Assembly (NCBI RefSeq): GCF_008710155.1
Contig: NZ_VYPZ01000033.1
Span: forward strand, 1 to 38,121
Length of the DNA: 38,121 nt
Direction of reading: 5' to 3'
Source of the DNA: Sphingobium limneticum
Lineage (GTDB): Bacteria > Pseudomonadota > Alphaproteobacteria > Sphingomonadales > Sphingomonadaceae
Numbering within the stretch: the first letter of the stretch is position 1; each line of letters begins with the position of its first letter. Under the pieces are notes generated by a model. It had not been told where the DNA came from. It saw nothing but the letters and a program-made list of their open reading frames with translations, and searched no databases. The position numbers and the translations under genes were made by a program. Positions 27,071 to 35,622 of this stretch are shown here, one piece after another.

Positions 27071-28185
27071 TCCAGCTCCATCGCATATTTTGTCATCGGT
27101 CCTGCCACGGGGTCGACACCGCTATAGTAGATAATGCTGCCGTCCGGAGCGGCATCGACCTCGCCATAAATCTCCATCGTCATGCATGTCACAGCCGAGC
27201 GGCCGGGATCACGCGCCAGGGCTTCGAACGCCGCGATCTCCGCGCCGCTTGCGCCCCCGGCACGCCAACTCTGCTCGAGCACCCCGATGCGACGTTCCCC
27301 GTAGGAGTTGACGCCTGCGGCGACATCGTAATTGCGGCGAGACGCCAGCAAATCCGGATAGAATCGTGAGACGATAGCGTCATAGGCGATCGCTTTATCG
27401 ATTCCCTGCTGCAATTCTTCCGCCAGACCCAGGCTCGCAACCTGCTCCAAACCGCCCCTCACGACATGAAGGGTCGAGCCTCCATAGACAGTCGCGCCGC
27501 TGTTGTTCGTGGTGAGCCGCTGCGTGCCCCAATAGGAAATCGCCTCGCTAAAAAGGCGCGTCGTACCGACGCTGTAGGTGACAACGTCATCAAGATTCTC
27601 CTCGATCACCACGCCATGCTTCGAAATGGCAGCCTGGTCGATCTGGGCCATCGCTTCGTCCAGTTCCTTGACCGACGTCGCGACGAACTGGCCTAGTCCG
27701 GCAGTGGCCTCGACCTCCTTCAGGCGGATCGCCGTATGCCCGAGCATATCAACAGCGGCAGCGCGGACCGCATCGAGAGTGAAGGCCGACCAGCCCGCAA
27801 GAACGTGAGGAGCAAGAGCCGAGCCCAGTCCAGCGCGCCATCCGGCCGGGATTGCGGGGGCGTCCCCGAAGGCCGGATGCGTTATGACCTTGCTCCCGAC
27901 AAAGGGAAGCGGCACGACGCCACCGTAGATCTGGCTCTCAGTCTGGATGCCCAGTTTTCTTGCCGTCGAGAGATCGATCGTGCCGGTCGGAATGAAAAGT
28001 GTGTCCGGCTGGCCGCTTGAAAGCTGTTGGTCACCCGACATGTCATGATCGACAAATCTCGCATCGCCGAGCCGGGCAATCCTGCGGGCAAGTTCGCTCC
28101 GTGAGGCTTTGTCATGTTCATTGTTCAGTGCACTGGACTGGGTGGGATGGATCTTCACAAAATAGGTCTGATGCGAGCGAGCCAT
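27067..28185 (-). CDS. DUF3182 family protein
   Basis: The 372-residue protein matches the family I know as DUF3182, with G-G-V-V-P-L-P-F-V-G-S-K-V-I-T-H-P, R-L-K-E-V-E-A-T-A-G-L-G-Q-F-V, H-G-V-V-I-E-E-N-L-D-D-V-V-T-Y-S-V-G and G-V-N-S-Y-G-E-R-R-I-G-V-L-E-Q-S-W-R-A-G-G-A-S-G. The lysine-containing middle followed by V-I-E-E-N-L is reminiscent of ATP-grasp enzymes, an inference only. It precedes and overlaps an alpha/beta hydrolase. The role is undescribed as far as I know. Confidence 0.8.
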   Translation of the reverse strand: MARSHQTYFVKIHPTQSSALNNEHDKASRSELARRIARLGDARFVDHDMSGDQQLSSGQPDTLFIPTGTIDLSTARKLGIQTESQIYGGVVPLPFVGSKVITHPAFGDAPAIPAGWRAGLGSALAPHVLAGWSAFTLDAVRAAAVDMLGHTAIRLKEVEATAGLGQFVATSVKELDEAMAQIDQAAISKHGVVIEENLDDVVTYSVGTTRLFSEAISYWGTQRLTTNNSGATVYGGSTLHVVRGGLEQVASLGLAEELQQGIDKAIAYDAIVSRFYPDLLASRRNYDVAAGVNSYGERRIGVLEQSWRAGGASGAEIAAFEALARDPGRSAVTCMTMEIYGEVDAAPDGSIIYYSGVDPVAGPMTKYAMELE

Positions 28186-28274
28186 TGGGCCTCACGGATT
28201 TTGGAGGAACTGCCGAGCGCAGTCTTCCAACAACCCCATGCTCGGACGTTATATCCCTGACCTTGGAAACTAGG

Positions 28275-28298
28275 CTTCCCTGATCTGCGACTCCAGAT
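28275..28298. repeat. Hairpin-forming inverted repeat
   Basis: CCTGATCTG and CAGATCAGG, separated by six bases, form a perfect 9-bp stem between the 69-aa gene (28309) and DUF3182 (28185). No T-run follows directly on either strand; a TTTTT lies 18 bases to the right. Confidence 0.45.
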
Positions 28299-28308
28299 CA
28301 GGACAGGG

Positions 28309-28518
28309 TCAGGGCTTTTTCTGGAATGTGCGCCACCAGGGCATTTCGCCACTCAAATGCCATTGAGTGCCGGCAAAATGATCCATGATCTCACACATAT
28401 GATCTGCGCAGGCTCGGACCAGGATCCAGCCTGGATCGCTTTTATCCTGCGCGGCAAGATCGCGGAGAAGCGAAATTTCCTCCGCCATAAGCGTCAGCGC
28501 TTCGACATCATCGCGCAT
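28309..28518 (-). CDS. 69-aa hypothetical protein
   Basis: The product is a small helical protein (M-A-E-E-I-S-L-L-R-D-L-A-A-Q-D and I-L-V-R-A-C-A-D-H-M-C-E-I-M-D-H-F) ending in W-H-L-S-G-E-M-P-W-W-R-T. Its codon use looks like that of the neighbouring genes. I do not recognise a family. It is divergent from the histidine phosphatase gene. Confidence 0.5.
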   Translation of the reverse strand: MRDDVEALTLMAEEISLLRDLAAQDKSDPGWILVRACADHMCEIMDHFAGTQWHLSGEMPWWRTFQKKP

Positions 28519-28659
28519 GCGTGATTCCCGGCTAATATGTTCCTCTCATACTGGTGAACTCAACGGAGCAGAGAAATATCCTTGATCGGGCTGCATGCCC
28601 GCGCTCGCAAAGGGGATCATTTGGCCAGCCCATCCATTTCTTCGCAAAGGAGAAAAGCG

Positions 28660-29427
28660 GTGAAGCAGATGCATTGGCCGAGGAAACTGACGGTCGTTCG
28701 GCATGGTCAGAGCGCAGGCAACGTCGCGCGGGATGCAGCCATGCAGGCCAATGTCGATCGCATAGATTTGTCCGAGCGAGATGCTGACGTGCCCCTGAGC
28801 GACCTGGGCCGCGACCAGGCCGGAGCGCTTGGACGTTGGTATGCCGGCGAGGCACCGCATGAGCGTCCAGATGTTCTCCTTGCATCTCCCTATCGCCGCG
28901 CCTGCGAGACCGCCGATCTATTCCGTCAGGCCGGAGGTTGCGCAGGCGATGTGCCCATCTGCTTTGACGAGAGGCTGCGGGAAAAGGAATTCGGCATCCT
29001 CGATGGGCTGACATCTATGGGGATAAGCAGCATCGAGCCGCAGCAAGCAGAATTTCGCATGCTGCTAGGCAAATTCTATCATCGCCCTCCAGGGGGCGAA
29101 AGCTGGTGCGATGTCATTCTGCGACTGCGCTCCGTCATGGATACGATCGCGCTGCATCATGCGGACCGGCATGTGGTGATCTTCACCCATCAGGTGGTTG
29201 TGCTGTGCTTGCGGTACATCATCGAAGGCATGACCGAGGCTGAGATATTGGAAGTCGACCGTGAAGGCGATGTCGCCAACTGCGCCATCACTGAATATGC
29301 ATTCGACGCTGACAAGGCCAAGGGTGGAGGGCTAATTCTTAGTCGATATAATGTGACGGCCCCGGTCGCGCAGGACGACACGCCCGTGACCCGCGCGCCC
29401 GATGCCATAGCCGGTGCACGCGGATGA
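28660..29427 (+). CDS. Histidine phosphatase (phosphoglycerate mutase-like) family protein
   Basis: GTG 28660 has AAAGGAGA six bases upstream and is the best start; ATG 28669 is an alternative and the frame opens at 28582. The 255-residue protein has the R-H-G motif (V-V-R-H-G-Q-S-A-G-N) near residue 18, L-S-D-L-G-R-D-Q-A, S-P-Y-R-R-A-C-E-T-A, the acidic E-K-E-F-G-I-L-D-G-L and a second catalytic His in I-F-T-H-Q-V-V. These enzymes transfer or remove phosphate through a phospho-His. The substrate is unknown. Its stop overlaps the start of the NAD(P)HX dehydratase gene (ATGA), an unusual coupling. Confidence 0.9.
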   Translation: MKQMHWPRKLTVVRHGQSAGNVARDAAMQANVDRIDLSERDADVPLSDLGRDQAGALGRWYAGEAPHERPDVLLASPYRRACETADLFRQAGGCAGDVPICFDERLREKEFGILDGLTSMGISSIEPQQAEFRMLLGKFYHRPPGGESWCDVILRLRSVMDTIALHHADRHVVIFTHQVVVLCLRYIIEGMTEAEILEVDREGDVANCAITEYAFDADKAKGGGLILSRYNVTAPVAQDDTPVTRAPDAIAGARG

Positions 29428-30341
29428 GTTGCCACCAACTCGACGAGGCGTGGCTGAAGCGACATCCGCTGCCGGCGATCGCGCAAGGCGCCGACAAGAA
29501 CAGTCGCGGTCGCGTCCTGGTGGTTGGAGGTGCCGAATTTGTGCCCGGTGCGCTTCGCCTTACCGGTGAAGCCGCGCTACGCGCAGGTGCTGGAAAGCTG
29601 CAGATGGCGACCGTGCGGTCTTCGGCGCTGTCGTTGGGCGTGCTCCTCCCGGAGGCAGCCATGATTGCCCTGCCCGCCGATGAAGACGGAGAAATCGCCC
29701 CTGCGGCAGCGGAAATATTGAAGGATCGGATCACGGCCTGCGATACGCTTGTTCTGGGACCAGGCATGAGCACGGGCAAAGGTGCGCGGGCTTTTATTGC
29801 CAATCTCCTCGATAGCCTCGATTTTCCTGGCAGTCTCATTCTCGACGCTGCGGCTCTGGTTTCACTGCGTGACTTCGACCCATCACGGTGGCGAGTAAGC
29901 AAGGATGTGATTTTCACGCCTCACCATGGAGAGATGGCGGCGCTGAGCGGCCTGCCAATCGAAGAGGTCGATGCGAAGCCAGCAGCGATAGCCGCCGAAA
30001 TGGCAGCGCGATGGAGCGCGGTCATCCTCCTCAAGGGAGACATCAGCTATCTGGCCAAACCTGACGGCCAATGTCTCGTTTATGAGGGGGGCTGCGTCGG
30101 GCTTGGCACGGGAGGCTCCGGCGATGTGCTGGCTGGCCTCATAGGAGGTCTCGCTTCTCGAGGTGCGACTGCACTTCAGTCGGCCGCCTGGGGCGCCTGG
30201 ATCCATGGAAAGGCCGGCAACATCCTTGCCCAAACAATCGGCGAGGTAGGCTTTCTGGCACGCGAGCTGTTACCGCTCATTCCGACTCTCATCGAGCAGA
30301 CTTTGCGAGCTCCGGGCCCTGCTGAGGATATTCTACCCTAG
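29424..30341 (+). CDS. nnrD: ADP/ATP-dependent NAD(P)H-hydrate dehydratase
   Basis: The 305-residue protein is the stand-alone dehydratase (YjeF C-terminal, carbohydrate-kinase-like fold) that repairs hydrated NAD(P)H. Motifs: R-G-R-V-L-V-V-G-G near 28, G-P-G-M near 113, L-D-A-A-A-L near 140, T-P-H-H-G-E-M-A-A-L-S-G near 165, and the nucleotide/catalytic loop G-T-G-G-S-G-D-V-L-A-G-L near 230. No N-terminal epimerase domain is attached. It overlaps the upstream phosphatase gene by 4 bases. Together with pncC-nadE elsewhere in the window it adds a second NAD-maintenance function. Confidence 0.92.
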   Translation: MSCHQLDEAWLKRHPLPAIAQGADKNSRGRVLVVGGAEFVPGALRLTGEAALRAGAGKLQMATVRSSALSLGVLLPEAAMIALPADEDGEIAPAAAEILKDRITACDTLVLGPGMSTGKGARAFIANLLDSLDFPGSLILDAAALVSLRDFDPSRWRVSKDVIFTPHHGEMAALSGLPIEEVDAKPAAIAAEMAARWSAVILLKGDISYLAKPDGQCLVYEGGCVGLGTGGSGDVLAGLIGGLASRGATALQSAAWGAWIHGKAGNILAQTIGEVGFLARELLPLIPTLIEQTLRAPGPAEDILP

Positions 30342-30374
30342 CTGTCGTTCATTGTTGCCTGCGGGAGCTATCGA

Positions 30375-30739
30375 TCAAAAGATGCTGGGTACATCGATTT
30401 CCGTCATCTTTCCGACCGCAGGCGCACAGTGCCCTATCGGCCGGATCGAATGCTGGCGAATGAACGCAATAGGATCCACATCATGCTCCAGCAGAACACC
30501 GCATTTCGCGCCGTCCGCCCAGATGATTGATGCGCAGATTACGACTTCATCGACGCCGATCGTCACCGCCGTTCCGGCTGATGAAAAGTCGAATCCTTCC
30601 CATTGCGCGCCATAGATCGATATATTCTTGATTGTGACGAACTCGTACAAGCGGACCAATTGACTGTGCAGGGGAGGTTCGCGGGCTCGCGGGGGCTTAA
30701 GCGACGTTCAGGCGTGTAGGCGAGTGCATCCGGTATCAT
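30375..30739 (-). pseudogene. PilZ-domain protein, frameshifted
   Basis: The first frame reads M-I-P-D-A-L-A-Y-T-P-E-R-R-L-S-P-R-E-P-A-N-L-P-C-T-V (with the R-x-x-x-R type start of PilZ domains). The second frame continues L-V-R-L-Y-E-F-V-T-I-K-N-I-S-I-Y-G-A and I-I-W-A-D-G-A-K-C-G-V-L-L. One missing base near 30662, in a run of two G on the plus strand, would restore a single about 120-residue PilZ protein. PilZ domains bind cyclic-di-GMP, but this short sphingomonad type is often degenerate, and the classic D-x-S-x-x-G reads I-S-I-Y-G here. Confidence 0.6.
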
Positions 30740-31004
30740 GTTTGTCTGGCGGAGCACTTATCGAATTCCGGAGCCTCGCCAATTTCCAGCGTAAGCGCAC
30801 TGCGTATAGGTGCGAACCCGAATGCCCATAGGGCAGCGTGTTCGCCTGATTGGCGTGCTCGCGCCGCAAACTTTGCCTTGAGGAGGGCAGATGGCCGCTT
30901 TCTCGGGCTTGATACTCTAAAGCCGACATTCTCGAGCGTCCCAAAACGCGCGGAATTACCTGATCGCGATGGCACTATTAACACACTCCCGGATTCTGCC
31001 GGCC

Positions 31005-31778
31005 TCAGTCGGAGATTTCTACCCAAGCTGGCGCATGGTCACTGCTCTTTTCCCAACCGCGTACATGGGTGTCGACCTGCGCATCGACTAACCGCTCTGA
31101 AAGCACCGGGCTGAGCAGAAGATGATCGATCCGCAGGCCATCGTTGCGCTCAAATGCTCCCCGCCAATATTTCCAGAAGGTGTAGATCGTCTCGTCAGAA
31201 TGGATAGTCCGCAGCGCGTCGGTCCAACCCTGATCGAGAAGCCGAAAGTAAGCCGATCGCACCTCCGGCGCGAATAATGCATCATTGAGCCAGCGCTCCG
31301 GGCGCCGCACGTCACGCTCTGTCGGCATCACGTTGAAATCGCCAACGATCATGACCGGAAGCCCTGTTTGGATCAGCCCTGCCGCATGGTCGATCAGCCG
31401 CTCAAACCACCGCATTTTATAATCGAATTTCGGCCCTGGCCGGGGATTGCCATTGGGCAGATACAGGCCACCAATCAGGATGCCATTGACCGCCGCCTCC
31501 AGATATCGGCTCTGGCTGTCGTCCGGATCGCCGGGGAGGCCACGACGGGTTTCATGGATTTCGCCAACGCGGCTCAGAATGGCGACCCCGTTCCAGCTTG
31601 TCTGCCCATGCCAGATCGCGTCATAGCCAAGCTCGCGGATGGCGCTTAGGGGGAATTTCTCATCCGGCGCCTTCAACTCCTGCAACACCGCGATGTCAGG
31701 CCGGTCCTCCGCCAACCAGCGCAACAGCACGGCCAAGCGACCGTTGATCCCGTTCACATTGTAGGTCGCGATCTTCAC
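31005..31778 (-). CDS. xth: Exodeoxyribonuclease III (AP endonuclease)
   Basis: The 257-residue enzyme has the exonuclease III fold and motifs: M-K-I-A-T-Y-N-V-N-G-I-N-G-R, Q-E-L-K at about 34-37, G-D-F-N-V-M-P near 147, W-T-D-A-L-R and the final S-S-D-H-A-P. It cuts at abasic sites and trims 3' ends in DNA repair. GTG 31778 is the start, overlapping the ligD stop, so it is the last gene of the ku-ligD operon. A broken copy of the same gene is split between 10637-10681 and 14668-15050. Confidence 0.95.
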   Translation of the reverse strand: MKIATYNVNGINGRLAVLLRWLAEDRPDIAVLQELKAPDEKFPLSAIRELGYDAIWHGQTSWNGVAILSRVGEIHETRRGLPGDPDDSQSRYLEAAVNGILIGGLYLPNGNPRPGPKFDYKMRWFERLIDHAAGLIQTGLPVMIVGDFNVMPTERDVRRPERWLNDALFAPEVRSAYFRLLDQGWTDALRTIHSDETIYTFWKYWRGAFERNDGLRIDHLLLSPVLSERLVDAQVDTHVRGWEKSSDHAPAWVEISD

Positions 31779-34272
31779 AGGTCAGGCAGGACCTGATCGG
31801 CCCGACCCCAATGCGCCAGATTTTTGGATCGGGCGCGCTTCACCATCTCCGCAGCGTCGCCGATGTGCCAGTGTGCAGGCGTGTCGAGGTCTTTGAGCTC
31901 GTCCCATGTAAGCCGCACAGCGATTGGCGCAAACGGCCGCGAGCGGGCGCTATACGGCATGACCGCCGTCGCGCCGCGCTGGTTGCGCAAATAATCGATG
32001 AAAATCCGGCCCGTGCGTTTGGCTTTGGCGAGTGCCGCCGTAAAGCGCTCGGGCTCTGCCTGCGCCAACGCCGTGGCAAGCGGTGCGCGAAATCCTTCAC
32101 CTGCGGCCACTCCGCTGTGGGGGTCAATGGCGCGATGACATGCACCCCCTTCCCTCCCGTCACCATCGGGAATGTCGCCAGCCCCATTTGGCCAAGTACA
32201 TCCTGAAGATGGAAGGCAGCCGAGACCACATCCTTGAACTTCAGGCTTTCATCGGGATCGAGGTCGAAGACGAGGCGGTCGGCTTTCTCGACATCCTCGA
32301 TCCGCGCACCCCAGCCGTGAAATTCGATGGTTCCCATCTGAACGCAGGTCAGAAGGCCAGCCGGCATATCGACGAAAAGATAGGATTCCTCATGGCCGTC
32401 CTTCTCCAGGATCGCGACCTGTTTGACGTCGTCCCCGAAGCTGCCGGCGTCATGCTTCTGGAAGAAGCATTTCTTGTCCCGGCCCTGTGGACAGCGGACC
32501 AGACTGATTGGCCGACTTCCGGTCCAGGGCAGCATGATTTCGGCGACGGCCTCATAATAATCGGCAAGTTCGCCCTTGGTCAGCTTACCCTCAGGAAATA
32601 TCACCCGATCGCGGTTGCTGACCTTGATCCCGCTGCACTTCTTCGGTGCGGCCGCCACCGCAACCGGCGCCTCAACTTCGAGCACGACGGCTTCCGGTTT
32701 CTTGTCTTCCCGGAGCCCCAGATAGCTGGAATGGCGGAGCACTCCCTCGTCTGTGAATTCCATAAAGGCGATCTCCGCGACCAGCCTGGGCTTTACCCAA
32801 TGCGCGCCGCGCACGGCTGCGCGCGGGGCCTCCACCGTTGGAGATGTCTGCTCGAGCGGCGCCATGATCTCCATCAGCCGCTCCATCTCGTCGCCCGTGA
32901 ACCCCGTGCCGACCTTGCCTGCATAGCGCAGCCTGCCATGCTCGTTGACACCCAGCAGCAGCGATCGAAAGCCGCGCTGCTTGTCCGACGGAAGCCAACC
33001 GACGATCACGAATTCCTGGCGGCGGATGCACTTGGTCTTGACCCAGCTTCCCGAACGGGAGCCGGAATAGCGGGCATCGGCACGCTTGGAGATAACGCCC
33101 TCAAGCCCCGCGCCGCAGAAGCTGTCGAACAATTGCTCGCCGCGTCCGACGATATGGTCGGAGTAGCGCAGATGGCCAGCGCCCTTACCGATCAGGGCCG
33201 AAAGCAGCTCCTTGCGTTCAACCAGCGGCCGCTGGGTCAGATCCTCCCCGTTAAGCTCAAGGAGGTCGAACGCGAAATAATCGATCTTACCGGGGTCATC
33301 CTTAAGAGCCGCCTGCAACGCCTGAAAGCTGGTGCGGCCATCGGGCAGGACAATGACGGCCTCGCCATCGATCAGCGCGCTTTCCACGTCGAGTGCGACA
33401 GCGTCAGCGATCAGCCTGGAAAACCGGTCAGACCAGTCGAGGCCGGAGCGGGTATAGGCCCTGCCCTCGCCGCCGCCGATCGCCAGCAATGTGCGATATC
33501 CGTCATATTTCAGCTCATGCAGCCAAGCATTGCCGGTCGGCACATGATCGACGAGCGCCGCCAGCTGGACAGGCTGAAACGCTGGGGGTTTTCCAGCAGC
33601 AGATTTTGTCTTTCTCGCCGGCTTGCGCGTCTCGGCGGGCTGCCCCGTTGTGGTCGCTTTACGCATCGGAACAGACTTGCCAGCGGCAATCTCCTCCATC
33701 GTCCGCCCGCTGTCGACGCTGGTGAGATGCGTGCCGATCAGATCGTCAGAGCCGCCTGCAAAACCGTCGTTGACCTTGCGCAAGATCCAGTTCTCGCCCT
33801 TTTCCTTGCCACGCGGTTTCAGACGGAAGAGGATCCATTCTCCCTGCATCCGGCGTCCGTGCAGGATGAAGTGAAGGTGGCCCTCGGGTAACGTCTCGCG
33901 AGGATCCTTGCCCGGGATCGATTCCCATGTGCCATTGTCCCAGACCATGACAGTGCCGCCACCATATTGCCCTTTGGGAATGGTGCCTTCGAACCGGGCA
34001 TAATCGAGCGGATGATCCTCGGTCCGCACCGCAAGGCGCTTGTCATCGGGATTGACGCTGGGTCCTCGTGTCACTGCCCAGCTGGCAAGAACGCCGTCCA
34101 GCTCGATCCGAAAATCATAATGGAGCCGGCTTGCCGCATGCTTCTGGACGACAAAGCCATTGCCTGATGCAGGATGGCTTGCGCCGGACGGTTCGGCGGT
34201 CAGGGCAAAGTCCCGCTTCGCGCGATAGGTCGCGAGACTGTCTTCCTTCGCTTTGGTTTGCGCTTTGGCCAT
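31775..34272 (-). pseudogene. ligD: Multifunctional DNA ligase D, frameshifted in the polymerase domain
   Basis: LigD joins double-strand breaks with Ku. The order here is PE, ligase, Pol. PE: F-V-V-Q-K-H-A with H45, H-Y-D-F with D53 and E-D-H-P with H87, the phosphoesterase residues. Ligase: nucleotidyl Lys in E-L-K-Y-D-G-Y-R (K255), D-G-E-A-V-I, E-G-V-I-S-K-R. Pol: I-F-P-E-G, G-S-R-P-I-S-L-V-R-C, F-D-L-D-P-D. At about residue 732 (near 32077) the frame shifts. The correct continuation, A-L-A-Q-A-E-P-E-R-F ... R-G-A-T-A-V-M-P-Y-S-A-R, lies in the next frame to 31775. One missing C in GGC(C)AAG on the plus strand explains it. ATG 34272 is preferred to TTG 34302. PE and ligase remain open. Confidence 0.92.
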
Positions 34273-34357
34273 GATGCGGGATCCGGTCGCTTTCCCGTTC
34301 AATCCTCAGTGGGATGACTCGTTCCCCGTGACAGCGACGGGATCACAGCCGGACTGC

Positions 34358-35290
34358 TCAGTCCGCCAAATCTATGTCGCGAGCGAAGCGATAGCTGGTC
34401 TGCTCGAACTTCAGTGCCCTAAAGAAACCATGTGCGTTGGCGATCTCGATGTCGCTCATCACTTCAAGGCGTTTGCAGCCCGCTTTGCGCAATGCTGTCG
34501 TCGCGGCCTCCAATAAGCCGGTCGCGACGCCGCGGCGGCGACGCCGTTCATCCACCAGCAGCAGAGTGATGCGACCAATGGCGCCATGCTGCACGGTGTG
34601 AAGGACAGCCCAGGCACAAAAACCGACAAGGTCGCCATATTCGGCCACCGCCATGCCGCCCCGGGCTTTGCGGGCAGCCTCAAGATGACGCGCGATGGCC
34701 AACTCGTCGATATCGATATGGGCCAGCTGTGCGAGCAAGGGCGCCAGCGCGGCAGCATCCGCAGATTTGCCAGCCCGTATGCGCAACTCTGGCTCGGGTG
34801 GCGCCGGTGCCGGAGGCGCTGATCGGGAGCGACGCGCTGAAGTCACCGGCTCGTCGACCTCTAAGTTCCTGGACGCAGTGCGCGAGGCCTGCACTGCGCG
34901 CCCAGACGCGGCCTTCTCGCGTACTGGATCTTGCTTTCCAGCCCTGGTCCGCGACGTGCGCCTGGCGCGCGGCCTGATCGCTGGCGGAGCATCTTCCTCC
35001 TCCTGATCCACCGATTCAGGCTTCTTTTTCGATGCGGGGCGCTCTGGAGTGCTGTCCGCAGAAGCCTTCCACGTGCTGGTAGCGCCTGCTCGCAGATAGT
35101 CCTCAATGTCTTCCGGCGAAGCCGTGAGTTCCTTTTCGCCGATTCCCAAAAGCGGCTTTCCCGCCATGTCGGTCAGGCCGAACTTCCCATAGTCGCCGGT
35201 GCCTGGTTTGCGCCGCCTCGACTTTACCAGCTTCAGCCCACGATGATCGGCCATTGCCCGCAATTTATCGCCGAGACTGTCATCCGCCAT
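34358..35290 (-). CDS. GNAT acetyltransferase with an extra N-terminal domain, in the NHEJ operon
   Basis: The 310-residue protein has three parts. Residues 1-70 (K-L-R-A-M-A-D-H-R-G-L-K-L-V-K-S-R-R-R and G-K-P-L-L-G-I-G-E-K-E-L-T-A-S-P-E-D-I-E-D-Y-L) are a small domain I have seen in other sphingomonad proteins of unknown role. Residues 75-165 are a basic, Arg/Ser/Ala-rich disordered linker. Residues 168-310 are a GNAT domain with acetyl-CoA-binding R-R-R-R-G-V-A-T-G-L-L and the ending A-H-G-F-F-R-A-L-K-F-E. It lies between ku and ligD in the same direction, with 85 bases before ligD, which suggests a link to end joining. Confidence 0.82.
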   Translation of the reverse strand: MADDSLGDKLRAMADHRGLKLVKSRRRKPGTGDYGKFGLTDMAGKPLLGIGEKELTASPEDIEDYLRAGATSTWKASADSTPERPASKKKPESVDQEEEDAPPAIRPRARRTSRTRAGKQDPVREKAASGRAVQASRTASRNLEVDEPVTSARRSRSAPPAPAPPEPELRIRAGKSADAAALAPLLAQLAHIDIDELAIARHLEAARKARGGMAVAEYGDLVGFCAWAVLHTVQHGAIGRITLLLVDERRRRRGVATGLLEAATTALRKAGCKRLEVMSDIEIANAHGFFRALKFEQTSYRFARDIDLAD

Positions 35291-35361
35291 CTTGCAACAC
35301 CTTCACGACATGCCGCACGTTCACCAGGCTCGAAGCGATTGGGTTCAATGGCTGGACCGGC

Positions 35362-35619
35362 TCAAGCCTTGCCCAGAGCCTCGTAGACGGACATCAGATG
35401 CCGCGCCGCAACTGCCCGGGCGCGCGGCGATCGAATTGTTTCCTCATTGGTCTCGTGCAGAATCGTCAGCATGTCGAGAACCTCCTGCCGCGCCATGCCA
35501 GTTTCAAGGAGATGCGTTCCCATGAGGGCAAGGAGATTTCCCCATAGCGTGATAGCGCCTTCAGCAAAGGCGCCAGCATCGTCATCATTGCCAGCGTCAT
35601 AGGTGATTGCCTCTGCCAC
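35362..35619 (-). CDS. 85-aa hypothetical protein directly behind ku
   Basis: The frame begins three bases after the ku stop, so it is co-transcribed and possibly translated by re-initiation. The product is acidic at the N-terminus (Y-D-A-G-N-D-D-D-A-G-A-F-A-E-G) and then helical with L-W-G-N-L-L-A-L-M-G-T-H-L-L-E and L-T-I-L-H-E-T-N-E-E-T-I. I do not recognise the family. Its position between ku and the GNAT fusion suggests a role with NHEJ or regulation, by context only. Confidence 0.65.
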   Translation of the reverse strand: MAEAITYDAGNDDDAGAFAEGAITLWGNLLALMGTHLLETGMARQEVLDMLTILHETNEETIRSPRARAVAARHLMSVYEALGKA

Positions 35620-35622
35620 CCG

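Noticed and set aside
30736..31026. Leftward 96-codon frame between PilZ and exonuclease III
   Set aside because: Basic, no recognisable domain, no ribosome-binding site, and it overlaps both neighbouring genes' ends.
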